Part shown: in pieces, positions 34,111 through 42,426 of the stretch
Position numbering within the stretch: the stretch's first letter is position 1
Layout: each line of letters opens with the position of its first letter
Source: Kitasatospora purpeofusca
GTDB taxonomy: Bacteria > Actinomycetota > Actinomycetes > Streptomycetales > Streptomycetaceae
Reading direction: 5' to 3'
NCBI RefSeq assembly: GCF_000718025.1
Contig: NZ_JODS01000010.1
Location: 124,001-188,000, forward strand
DNA: 64,000 bases
The notes under the pieces: generated by a model
Told to the model about the DNA's origin: nothing
Database searches by the model: none
What the model saw: the letters and a program-made list of their open reading frames with translations, nothing else
Made by a program: the position numbers and the translations under genes

Positions 34111-35631
34111 TCATTCCACCACGTTCGGATTTGCAGGCTGGTCGGACGCCCAGGTCTCCTCGTCCTCGACCAGGTAGTCAGGACGTCGCCGCTTCTTCTC
34201 CTCGTCCTTCCTCCCCCTGTCGGAGCTGCCGAAGGGCATCAGAGGCGCCTGCGTCGAAGGACTCCTGCCACCGGTCTCCGCCTGGATCCGCCCACGCGCT
34301 CCCAACCCCGAGCCGCCTTCGGTGAAGGCTTGCTTGCCTCCGCCACCCTTCCCGGGCCGGTCACCGACACCGACAACCGTGCCTCCGGCGCGCCCGGCCG
34401 CACCTCCGGCAGCGCCTCTCCCCCGCGCAGAACCGGCGCCGGTGGTCCCGCCTCCACTCATGCCAGGCATGCCCGCCGCACCGAAGGCCGCACCACTGCG
34501 ACCAGCTGCGTTGCGGCTCGGTACCCCTTCCTTACCGGCCCGCACAGCCGCAGGTCCTGACGTGTCGCGCCGAGCCCCCGAGCCGGTCCCTTGGCTACCG
34601 ACAGGGGTGAAGGGCTGCACCGTCCCGCTCGGATGAGGAGATGTGCCGCCGATTGCCTGCGACGCAACCGGCTGGGCCACAGGGCTGCTCGGCAGAACTT
34701 GATTGCCACCGCTCCCCGGCGTACCGAGCAGAGACGTACTGCTCGGGTCCGGCTTCCTGCCGGGCACCTGAGAGAACCCGGGCTCGGTGCCGTCCACTAC
34801 CGTTCCGGAACCGAAGCTCACCGGAGGGGACTTGGGTGGCGGCATGGCAACCCCACCTTTGACACCGGGGTCGGAGGGGGCCGACGGTTGCTTCGAGAAC
34901 GACGGACCCGCCGTCCGGGAGGTCGAGCTTCCAGTACCGCCCATCTGAGGATCCACCACTCCCGCGCCGCGCGAACGGGAGGCGGGCGCCGTACCCGGCC
35001 CGGGACTGCTTGCCCCGACACCGCCGAGAAAGCCACCCACAGCCGCGTACCCGCTCGCTCCGGCGTCGCCGTCCTCAGGCAGATCCGTGTAATCGGCCTT
35101 CTCTCCCGGCTTCGGCAGCTGCCCCGGTGGCGGCGGCTTCAGCATGGGGGCGGCGGTGCGGTAGTGCATGGCGAGGGTCTGGAGGACGGTGGCGGCCTCG
35201 GCCTTCTTCTGGTTGGCGAGGTCGGTGCGGGAGTCCTCGTCGTCGGCGCCGAAGAGGGAGGAGAAGGTGTCGCCGACGCCGTCCTTGAACTGGGCCCAGC
35301 CGCTGGGTTCCTCGGGCATGTTGCGTTTGGCCTCGGCGATGGCCTCGGAGACCGCCTTGAGGGTGATGGCCGCGTCGTTGGCGTAGGAGGCGGCGGTGTT
35401 GATGGTGGTGGCGAGGTGGAGCATGCGGGTGTGGAAGGCGTCGCTGGTGCTGCCTTCCCAGCTGGTGGCGGCCTCGGTGCTGGCGCGGGTGAGGGTCGTG
35501 CGGATGGCCTTGAGGGTGTCGGCGGCGCGGCGCCAGGGGTCGGCGGCGGCCATCACCTCGCCGGGGTTGAGGGCCTGGACCATGGCGCGGAGTTCGGCGT
35601 GGCTGAACTGCCGGAAGTCGGTGTACTTCAT
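34111..35631 (-). CDS. WXG100/PPE-like type VII substrate or partner with long disordered tail
   Basis: 506-residue protein. The first ~170 residues are a helical bundle with WEG (residues 58-60) in SWEGSTSDAFH, the WXG hallmark, and a PW at 32-33. Residues ~175-505 are Gly/Pro/Ser-rich and end in a charged KKRRRPDYLVEDEETW segment, a tail reported for actinobacterial ESX-type proteins with YxxxD/E-like signals. Overlaps the upstream gene by 4 bp. Confidence 0.8.
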   Translation of the reverse strand: MKYTDFRQFSHAELRAMVQALNPGEVMAAADPWRRAADTLKAIRTTLTRASTEAATSWEGSTSDAFHTRMLHLATTINTAASYANDAAITLKAVSEAIAEAKRNMPEEPSGWAQFKDGVGDTFSSLFGADDEDSRTDLANQKKAEAATVLQTLAMHYRTAAPMLKPPPPGQLPKPGEKADYTDLPEDGDAGASGYAAVGGFLGGVGASSPGPGTAPASRSRGAGVVDPQMGGTGSSTSRTAGPSFSKQPSAPSDPGVKGGVAMPPPKSPPVSFGSGTVVDGTEPGFSQVPGRKPDPSSTSLLGTPGSGGNQVLPSSPVAQPVASQAIGGTSPHPSGTVQPFTPVGSQGTGSGARRDTSGPAAVRAGKEGVPSRNAAGRSGAAFGAAGMPGMSGGGTTGAGSARGRGAAGGAAGRAGGTVVGVGDRPGKGGGGKQAFTEGGSGLGARGRIQAETGGRSPSTQAPLMPFGSSDRGRKDEEKKRRRPDYLVEDEETWASDQPANPNVVE

Positions 35632-36092
35632 CGGACGCCCTTCCCGTCGTCGTGCTGGGCCGGGGCGGTGGTCCGGGCGTAGGCGGCGGTGCTGGTGGCC
35701 GAGGGGTCGGCCACGGACCAGCCGTCGTCGCCGAGCTTCAGCTTGGTCCGGGTGCGGTGTTCCTGTTCCTCGTAGTTGGTGGCGGTGAGTTCGGCCTTCT
35801 TCTGGGCCTCGTCGACCGCTTCCTGGAGCTGGTCGAGGACGTCGCGCAGGCCGTCGCGCATGGTCTGGTAGCGGCCGTGCAGGTCGGTGGCCTCGGCGAA
35901 GGTGCCGAGGGCCTTGGGGCCGATGCCGCTGCGGCCGTGGGTGGCGGTGCCGTCCGCGTGGTGCTGGAACTCGGCCAGGAGCAGCCGCACTTGGGCGGCG
36001 AAGGCGCGCAGTTGCTCGACCTCGACGCGGTAGCCGCGTCCGGACCCGCCGGTCGATCCTGTTCCGTTCCCCGTTCCGCTTCCCGTTGCCAC
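35628..36092 (-). CDS. WXG100-like type VII secretion-associated protein
   Basis: 154-residue helical protein: VEVEQLRAFAAQVRLLLAEFQHHADG, then YQTMRDGLRDVLDQLQEAVDEAQKKAELTATNYEEQEH, as in ESX-type helical hairpins, but without a clear WXG at the turn. Glycine-rich N-terminus. Translationally coupled to the larger WXG protein; the two probably pair. No EccB/C/D core genes in the window. Confidence 0.72.
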   Translation of the reverse strand: MATGSGTGNGTGSTGGSGRGYRVEVEQLRAFAAQVRLLLAEFQHHADGTATHGRSGIGPKALGTFAEATDLHGRYQTMRDGLRDVLDQLQEAVDEAQKKAELTATNYEEQEHRTRTKLKLGDDGWSVADPSATSTAAYARTTAPAQHDDGKGVR

Positions 36093-36186
36093 TGCGGCGC
36101 CTCCCCCGTGCGTCCGGCCGGTGTGTCGTTCACGGTTCTGCTGATCCGGTCATGTCTAACACACGATCCGCGCCCCTGGCGTGCCG

Positions 36187-36924
36187 TCAGTTCACGTCCG
36201 ACGTAACGACGGTGGTGCCGGTGGCTCCGGTTGCGGTGAGCGCGGCGAGGGCGCGGCGGCAGAGCGAGTCGGCGTGCCGGGTGGTTTCGGGGAGGCGGTA
36301 GTGGGGGGTGAGGGCGAGGGTGGTCTCGACGGCTTCGGTGAGGCCGATGCGGTGCCCGACGGAGACGAAGACGGGTTTGACACCGGCCCGGGTGCGGACG
36401 GCGCTGCCGACCTCCTCTCCCGTGGCCGGGTCGGTGAGCGGGGTGCGGTCGCCGCGGTCGGGGCCGGGGGGCCGGTGGTCGAAGGTGAACGGGGTCTTGG
36501 CGACGCCGAGGGTGCGCAGGCCGGTGAGGACGCCGAGGTGGCTGGCGAGGCCGAGGCGGCGGGGGTGGGCGAGGCCGTAGCCGTCGCAGACGACGGTGCC
36601 CGGGCGGTGGGTGAGGGCGTCGAGGGCGTCGAGGACGGCGGGGATCTCGCGGAAGGCGAGCAGGCCGGGGATGTACGGGAAGGCGATGCGTCCGGTGGCG
36701 GTGGCTTCGTCGACGACGGCGAGGGTGGCGCGGTCGAGCACCACGGCGGCCGCGACGACGAGGTCCCGTTCGTCGTCGTAGGCGACGTCGACGCCGGCGA
36801 TCAGCCGGTCGTCGCCGACCGGAACGGAGGAGGCCGCCCCGGTCGGCTCGACCAGCGGGCGCAGGCGTTCCTGTTCGGCGAGCGCCTCGGCCTCGGTGGT
36901 GGGCCAGTCGGCGGGGATGGGCAC
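36187..36924 (-). CDS. nfi: endonuclease V
   Basis: 245-residue DNA repair nuclease that cuts near deoxyinosine. Motifs: GVDVAYDDE (catalytic Asp46), PYIPGLLAFREIP (substrate wedge), VVCDGYGLAHPRRLGLASHLGV (second Asp). GTG 36924 selected because AGGGGGA lies 8 bases before it; longer upstream frame ignored. Transcribed toward neither neighbour's promoter. Confidence 0.93.
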   Translation of the reverse strand: MPIPADWPTTEAEALAEQERLRPLVEPTGAASSVPVGDDRLIAGVDVAYDDERDLVVAAAVVLDRATLAVVDEATATGRIAFPYIPGLLAFREIPAVLDALDALTHRPGTVVCDGYGLAHPRRLGLASHLGVLTGLRTLGVAKTPFTFDHRPPGPDRGDRTPLTDPATGEEVGSAVRTRAGVKPVFVSVGHRIGLTEAVETTLALTPHYRLPETTRHADSLCRRALAALTATGATGTTVVTSDVN

Positions 36925-37200
36925 GGCGGTTCCCCCTGGTGCGTGGTGCGGTGCTGCGGTCGGGCCCACGGTACCGAGCGGGACGGACGGGGTCGGGGGC
37001 GGTTCCGTGAGCCCGTGCGCCCCCCGTGCCCCGGGCGCGCCGGGCTAGCCTGGACGGAATGCCGCGGACGAACCGCCGGAACGCGCCGAACGCCCTTGCC
37101 CCGCACGGTTCCCCGCCGCGGCCCGGGCGGCACCGGGGCGGCCGGTGTCCGACTCCGGCGGCGGCCCGCCCGTTCCCCCCGACGCGCGAAGGACTCCGCC

Positions 37201-37428
37201 ATGTCGCACCGCCCGACCACCGCGCAGTTCGCTCTCGGTGTCTTCACCGTGGTCGCCGCCACGGTCGCCCTGCTGGCCGCCACCGGTGTCTCGGGTGTGC
37301 TGGGGGTCGCCGTGGTGGTGCTCTTCGCGCTCGCGCTGGGCACCTTGGTGACGGTGCTCGCGGCGCCGGCCCCGCACGCGGCCGACCGGCGCGCGGAGCA
37401 CCGCACGCCGGTCGGCGGGCACGAGTAG
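37201..37428 (+). CDS. small two-helix membrane protein
   Basis: 75-residue protein with two hydrophobic stretches (about residues 9-28 and 32-55) and a polar C-terminus. ATG 37201 follows GAAGGA. Unknown function; family common in streptomycetes. Confidence 0.6.
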   Translation: MSHRPTTAQFALGVFTVVAATVALLAATGVSGVLGVAVVVLFALALGTLVTVLAAPAPHAADRRAEHRTPVGGHE

Positions 37429-37499
37429 GAAGCCGCTCGGGCCACCCGCGCAGGCGCCACCCCACAGGCGCCACCCGCACAGGCGCCGCCCACGCGGGT

Positions 37500-38213
37500 T
37501 CAGGCCGTGGAGACCACCACGGTCTTCGCGGCCTTGTCGTGGATGCACTGCCGGTACGGCTTGTCGAACACGCCGAACACGCCGTCGATCAGCCACCAGA
37601 GCACGGCGCAGCAGAGCACGGCGGGCAGGATGAAGACCGCCGCCCTGGTCCAGGCGGCCGACGGGGTCGGGGTGTTGCCGTCGACCAGCATGGCCACCCG
37701 GACCTTCATGGCCTTCTTGCCGAGGGTCTGGCCGTCCCGGCTGAGCATCACGCCCTCGTAGACGAGCCAGATCCCGCAGGCGAGCCAGAACGAGCCGGCC
37801 GAACCGGAGCGGTCGGTGAGGCTGGCGAAGGGCAGGACCAGGACCAGGGCGACGGCCTGGACCAGCAGGTAGTCGATCAGCCGGGCGAGGATCCGGTTGG
37901 GCCAGGTGCCGAGCGGGGGCATCCCGGGGACGGGGCCGCCGCCGGGCGCGCCGTATCCGGCGGGGCCCTGCCCGGGCGGTGGCTGGTCGTAGGGCGACTG
38001 GCCGTAGGGGCCCTGGCCGCCGGGGGCTCCGCCGTAGGTGCCGCCGTACGCGCCGGGGCCGCCGGCTCCGGGGCCACCGGGGGGCGGCGGGGTGCCGTAC
38101 GGGTCCGACGGCGCACCTTCCGGCGTGCCGCCGCCCTGCTGCGGGGGCTGCTTGCCGAAGGAGGGCTTGCCGCCCCCCTCCGGCTCGGGGCCTGAGGGGT
38201 CGTAGGTACTCAT
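37500..38213 (-). CDS. RDD-family membrane protein
   Basis: 237-residue protein. The first ~100 residues are Gly/Pro/Tyr-rich; residues ~105-235 are an RDD domain: LARLIDYLLV, WLVYEGVMLSRDGQTLGKKAMKVRV and two to three membrane helices. Function of RDD domains is mostly unknown, with some linked to ion transport. Confidence 0.88.
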   Translation of the reverse strand: MSTYDPSGPEPEGGGKPSFGKQPPQQGGGTPEGAPSDPYGTPPPPGGPGAGGPGAYGGTYGGAPGGQGPYGQSPYDQPPPGQGPAGYGAPGGGPVPGMPPLGTWPNRILARLIDYLLVQAVALVLVLPFASLTDRSGSAGSFWLACGIWLVYEGVMLSRDGQTLGKKAMKVRVAMLVDGNTPTPSAAWTRAAVFILPAVLCCAVLWWLIDGVFGVFDKPYRQCIHDKAAKTVVVSTA

Positions 38214-38319
38214 TCCCCGAGTAGAACATCACGCATTCTGTGAATTCGGGATATTCAATCCGTTTTGTCCGCCGAGGCCACCGACAGGGCGGCGTTCAGA
38301 GCTGGCGTCAGAGCCGGGG

Positions 38320-39810
38320 TCAGAGCCGGACGACCCGGGTGCGGGCCGCCCGGTCGTGCCAGCCGCGCCGGGCCGGGCGGTCGAACAGCGGCCAGAGCAG
38401 TCCGACCACCAGCAGCGCCGACACCTGCCCGACCAGCCAGCGGACCAGGGACCGGCCGAGCCCGGGGCGGTTCCGGGCGGCGGCCTGGCCCGCCCCGGCC
38501 GCGGCGACCACCCGGATCCGGGCGAGCCGCTTGCCGAAGGTCTGGCCGGTGCGGGCGGTCGGCAGGGCCTCGTAGAGCAGGCCGACGAAGAGCAGGATGC
38601 CGAGCAGCACGGCGACCTTGCCGAGCACCGTGCCGTCCACCAGCCAGACGTCCACCTGACGGCGGGTGAGACTGCTCGCCATCCGGGCCTGGTCGAGCTT
38701 GCGCTGGAGGTGGGCCTCCACGGAGCGGCCGAGCGGGACTCCGGCGGCGACGCCGACCACGGCCAGGACCGCGGTGTCGACCAGCCGGGCGACGAGCCGG
38801 CGGCCGAGGCCGGCGGGGCGGAGCGCCGGTGCCGCCCCGGTGCGGCGGCGGGAGGCGGGGGACGACGCCCGGGCGGGCGCCTCGGCAGCGGCGGTGGCAG
38901 TGGCAGTAGCGGCGGGGACGGGAACCGGACGGCGGGCGGGAACGGCGGCGGCCGGGGGCGGCTCGACGGCCTCCGCCACGTCCACCACGTCCACCACGTC
39001 CACCGCCTCCTCCGGTTCCGACTCCGACTTCGGCCGCGCCCGGAGCTCCACGACGGCGGACGGCACCGGGGCCGAGACCCTCGGCACCGGGACGGCACGC
39101 GGCTCGTCCGGACCGGGGGCAACGGGCGAGGCCGCCCCGGAGAACGGCTCGGAGAGCGACGGGGAGAGCGGTGCGGGCACCTCGACCACGGCGGGCACCT
39201 CGGCAGGCACCGCACCGGACGCCTCGCCGGACGGCCCCTCCGTCCCGGGAATCACCCCCCAGGACACCCACCGCGGCGCACTCCCCGTCTCCATCAGGCC
39301 GCGCTGCGCCCGGGGGTCCGCCTGCCAGCCGGCCGGCTCCGGTACCGACCGGTCCGGCGTCTCCGGGACCGGGTCGGGCACCGGTCCCGCCGTCCCGTCG
39401 ACCACCACCGGCCCTCCGCCGCGGCGGAACACCGGGCCGTTGTCCGGGGCCGCGAAGGTGAACGACGCCCCGCCCGCCGTCCGGTCCAGGTACACCGGCC
39501 CGGTCTCCCCGCCGGACGCCGGTTCCGGCACCGGCGGGGACACCGGCACCGGCACCGGCTCGGCGACCACCGGCGGCGGCACGTACCGGGCCCCGGCACC
39601 GGCGCCCGCGGCGGCGGCGGGACGGCGGGTCGCGTACCGGGGCGGCTCCAGCACCTCGCCCTCGGCCGGGGCGGCCCTGCTGGTGCCGGGCACCCAGGCC
39701 GAGCCGCCCCAGTAGCGGACGAAACCGGGAACGGACGGGTCGGGGTAGTAGCCCGGCGCGGGGCCGACGGCCGTCTCCGTGCTGCCGCCGGCGTGGGGCC
39801 GGTCCGTCAT
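38320..39810 (-). CDS. DUF2510-RDD membrane protein
   Basis: 496-residue protein. N-terminal DUF2510 (PGYYPDPSVPGFVRYWGGSAWV, residues ~19-40), then about 300 residues of low-complexity acidic/Pro/Ala linker, then a C-terminal RDD domain with LGRRLVARLVDTAVLAVVGVA and GQTFGKRLARIRVV. Likely membrane anchored with a cytoplasmic tail. Same strand as the other RDD gene but 106 bp away, and divergent from the SsgA-like gene. Confidence 0.85.
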   Translation of the reverse strand: MTDRPHAGGSTETAVGPAPGYYPDPSVPGFVRYWGGSAWVPGTSRAAPAEGEVLEPPRYATRRPAAAAGAGAGARYVPPPVVAEPVPVPVSPPVPEPASGGETGPVYLDRTAGGASFTFAAPDNGPVFRRGGGPVVVDGTAGPVPDPVPETPDRSVPEPAGWQADPRAQRGLMETGSAPRWVSWGVIPGTEGPSGEASGAVPAEVPAVVEVPAPLSPSLSEPFSGAASPVAPGPDEPRAVPVPRVSAPVPSAVVELRARPKSESEPEEAVDVVDVVDVAEAVEPPPAAAVPARRPVPVPAATATATAAAEAPARASSPASRRRTGAAPALRPAGLGRRLVARLVDTAVLAVVGVAAGVPLGRSVEAHLQRKLDQARMASSLTRRQVDVWLVDGTVLGKVAVLLGILLFVGLLYEALPTARTGQTFGKRLARIRVVAAAGAGQAAARNRPGLGRSLVRWLVGQVSALLVVGLLWPLFDRPARRGWHDRAARTRVVRL

Positions 39811-40226
39811 GGGGGTCTCTTTCCTGGCAGGGCCGATGCGGCTCGCCCGGCGAGCGGGGTGTGCGCGACGGTGGCACGGGCGACCCGGATGGCTCCGCCG
39901 TCGGCGCGCGCGAGGGGGTTACCGCCGAGGAGGCGGACAGTCGCCGGGCAGTCACAAAGCGTAGTACCTCGGCGGGGGCGCGGTGCGAAGTTGCCCATTC
40001 GGGGGACAGCCCGGGGCCGCCCACGGTAAGGAATACGGCGCACATGCCCGACCGTGCGCCCGCCCTTGCCCGTTCACCACTCCGTGTACCACCGGCAACG
40101 GGCCGGCCGGGGAGTCCCGGGCCGAAGAAATTCCGGAAACCCGTGTAAGAGCGCTCCCGGGCCGCGCTCTCCCAGGTGACAGGGCCCGACACCGGGCACG
40201 AACCGCAGGCAGAGAGGAACCCGATC
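39811..40226. promoter_or_regulatory. 416-bp divergent region before the SsgA-like gene
   Basis: No gene supported. At 40146-40159 TAAGAGCGCTCCCG matches 11 of 14 bases of the LacI-type (CebR-like) palindrome TGGGAGCGCTCCCA, about 70 bp before the ssg start. Significance uncertain. Confidence 0.35.
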
Positions 40227-40643
40227 ATGGAGCGCCCGACGAGCGTGGTCGAGCACGAGCTGGAGCTCAACCTGGTGCTCTCCCCCGAGCACAGCGTCCC
40301 CGTCCCCGCCCGGCTGTCCTACGGCAGCCACGACCCGTACGCCGTGCACATCACCTTCCACCTGGACACCGGCTCGCCGGTCACCTGGGTGTTCGCCCGC
40401 GAGCTGCTGGTGGAGGGCACCTTCCGGCCCTGCGGCCAGGGCGACGTGCGGATCTGGCCGACCAGGTCGGGACGGCGCAGCGTGCTCTGCATGGCGCTGA
40501 GCTCCCCGGCCGGGGACGCGCTGCTGGAGGCGCCGCTGCCGGTGGTGGCCGCCTGGCTGGAGCGGGCGCACCGGCTGGTGCCGCCGGGCAGCGAGATGGC
40601 CGCGCTGGACATGGACGGCTCGCTGGCCGAGCTGCTCGCGTGA
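40227..40643 (+). CDS. SsgA-family sporulation/cell-division regulator
   Basis: 138-residue SALP protein. Family features: HELELNLVLSPEHSVPVPARLSYGSHDPYAVHITFH, WVFARELLVEGTFRPCGQGDVRIWP and SSPAGDALLEAP. SsgB-type members place FtsZ in sporulating hyphae; other paralogues guide septal and wall steps. Similar to but distinct from SsgB, so I assign no name. ATG 40227 with GAGAGGAAC. Confidence 0.92.
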   Translation: MERPTSVVEHELELNLVLSPEHSVPVPARLSYGSHDPYAVHITFHLDTGSPVTWVFARELLVEGTFRPCGQGDVRIWPTRSGRRSVLCMALSSPAGDALLEAPLPVVAAWLERAHRLVPPGSEMAALDMDGSLAELLA

Positions 40644-40783
40644 GGCGCCGCGTCCCGGCCCCGCGAACGGACCGGACGGCTCGAACGGATCGGGCGGACC
40701 GACGGGGCCCCACCGGCAGCCGGACGACCGTCCCCGACGCCCGTCCGGCCCTCCCCGCCCCCGCCCCCGGTACCCGGGCCGAG

Positions 40784-42184
40784 TCAGCGGGCCGCGGGGG
40801 CCTGCTGACGCTCGCGCGCGGACTCCGACGAACCGCTGTCGCGCTGACCGGGCAGCGCGGTCGGCGCCGCCCCGGCCGCCAGGCGCCGGGCCCGTACGCG
40901 TAGCGCGGCGGCCAGCAGGAAGCAGATCCCGACGAGCGGGTAGACCGAGGTCGGGATCTGGTGGAGCGGCGACAGCTCCAGCACCAGCGCGCCCTTGGGC
41001 TTGGCGAGCCACATCGCGAACGACAGGAAGGCGATCAGCGTGGCCCCGAAGGCGAGCCGCCAGCGCAGCTTGCGGACGGCGGCCGGGCGGGCCCGTTCGA
41101 CCGCCGCCTCGCTCGCGAGCAGCACCAGCAGGGGCACGCACCAGACCCAGTGGTGGGTCCAGCTGATCGGCGAGATCAGGACGGCGGTGACGGCGGCGCA
41201 GCAGACGCCCCAGGCCTCGGAGCGCGCCAGCCGGCGCGAGCTGCGGGCGGCCCAGGCGGCGACGCCGAGGCCGGCCACCGCGACGGCGACGGCCGCCAGG
41301 GTGCCGGCGAGGCCCGGTGCGGGGGTGTGCAGCAGCCGGGCGACGGCGCCGCTGAGCGCCTGGTTGTCGACGATCTCGGTCTTGCCGACCCGCGAGGAGT
41401 CGTAGAGGTACTTGGTCCAGAAGCCCCAGGTGGCGTCGGGCAGGACGAGCGCGCCGAGCAGGAAGGTGCCGAGGAAGGTCGCGCCGGCCACGAACGCGGC
41501 CCGGATCCGGCCGGTGAGCAGCAGGTAGACCGCGAACAGGCCGGGGGTGAGCTTGATGCCGGCGGCGATGCCGATCGCGACGCCCTTGCTGCGCTTCCCG
41601 TCGGGCCGGGTGAGGTCCCAGAGGATGAGGCAGGCCAGCGCCAGGTTGATCTGGCCGTAGCGCAGCGTGGTGTAGACGGGTTCCAGCCAGACTCCGGCGC
41701 CGGTGACCAGGATCACGGCGATCGCGCGGAGGTCCCGGCGCGGCCAGCCGACCAGCTTGAACGACAGGTGGGCGAACAGCGCGAGCAGCCCGAGGTTGCA
41801 GAGCGTGATCGCGACCCGCAGGAACGGCACCGGGAACCAGGTCGTCGGCACGAACAGCATCGCGGCGAACGGCGGGTAGGTGGCGGGCAGGTTCCACTGG
41901 GTGACGCGCAGGCCGTAGAGGTCCCCGCCGTTGACGACGGCGGCGCCCTCGGCCCGGTAGACGATCATGTCGACCATCGAGGTGTGCGCGAAGTGCCGCA
42001 CCACCGCGTAGCCGAGCAGGGAGACCAGCGCGAGCACGGAGACGATCAGCAGCGGACGGCGCGGGGCCTCGCGCAGGGCGCGGACGGGCGCTCCGAGGGC
42101 CGTGCGCAGCCGGTCCGACAGGGGGGCGGGCGTCAGGTCGGGTGGGGTGTCCACCGCGCCGCGCTCGTCTTGCACCGCTGTCAC
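40784..42184 (-). CDS. GT87-family polyprenol-dependent glycosyltransferase
   Basis: 466-residue polytopic protein of the GT87 (DUF2029) family of mannosyltransferases for phosphatidylinositol mannosides or glycans. About ten helices; YPPFAAMLFVP, DLRAIAVILVTGAGVWLEPVYTTLRYGQINL and SPISWTHHWVW are family loops. GTG 42184 has GGAG 9 bases upstream; the very long open frame above it is the shadow of the chitinase coding strand. Alone in its unit. Confidence 0.85.
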   Translation of the reverse strand: MTAVQDERGAVDTPPDLTPAPLSDRLRTALGAPVRALREAPRRPLLIVSVLALVSLLGYAVVRHFAHTSMVDMIVYRAEGAAVVNGGDLYGLRVTQWNLPATYPPFAAMLFVPTTWFPVPFLRVAITLCNLGLLALFAHLSFKLVGWPRRDLRAIAVILVTGAGVWLEPVYTTLRYGQINLALACLILWDLTRPDGKRSKGVAIGIAAGIKLTPGLFAVYLLLTGRIRAAFVAGATFLGTFLLGALVLPDATWGFWTKYLYDSSRVGKTEIVDNQALSGAVARLLHTPAPGLAGTLAAVAVAVAGLGVAAWAARSSRRLARSEAWGVCCAAVTAVLISPISWTHHWVWCVPLLVLLASEAAVERARPAAVRKLRWRLAFGATLIAFLSFAMWLAKPKGALVLELSPLHQIPTSVYPLVGICFLLAAALRVRARRLAAGAAPTALPGQRDSGSSESARERQQAPAAR

Positions 42185-42426
42185 TTCTCGCTCCGTCCGC
42201 CGATCGGCCAACCAGCGACGATACCGGATGCCCGGCGGACGGGCCGGTTCGTCTTCGTCACGGAGAGTGATGGTCGGGGAAATTGGAGCCGGCCGGCCGT
42301 GCCCCGTTGCGGTCGGGGCACGGACGGCCGGAGTCGGTGCGGCGGACGGGTCCGCCGGGTGCCGTACCAGGTCGGCGGCCCCGGTGGGCCGGTCGGCCGG
42401 GGGGCCGTCGCGGACAGGCGGGCCGG

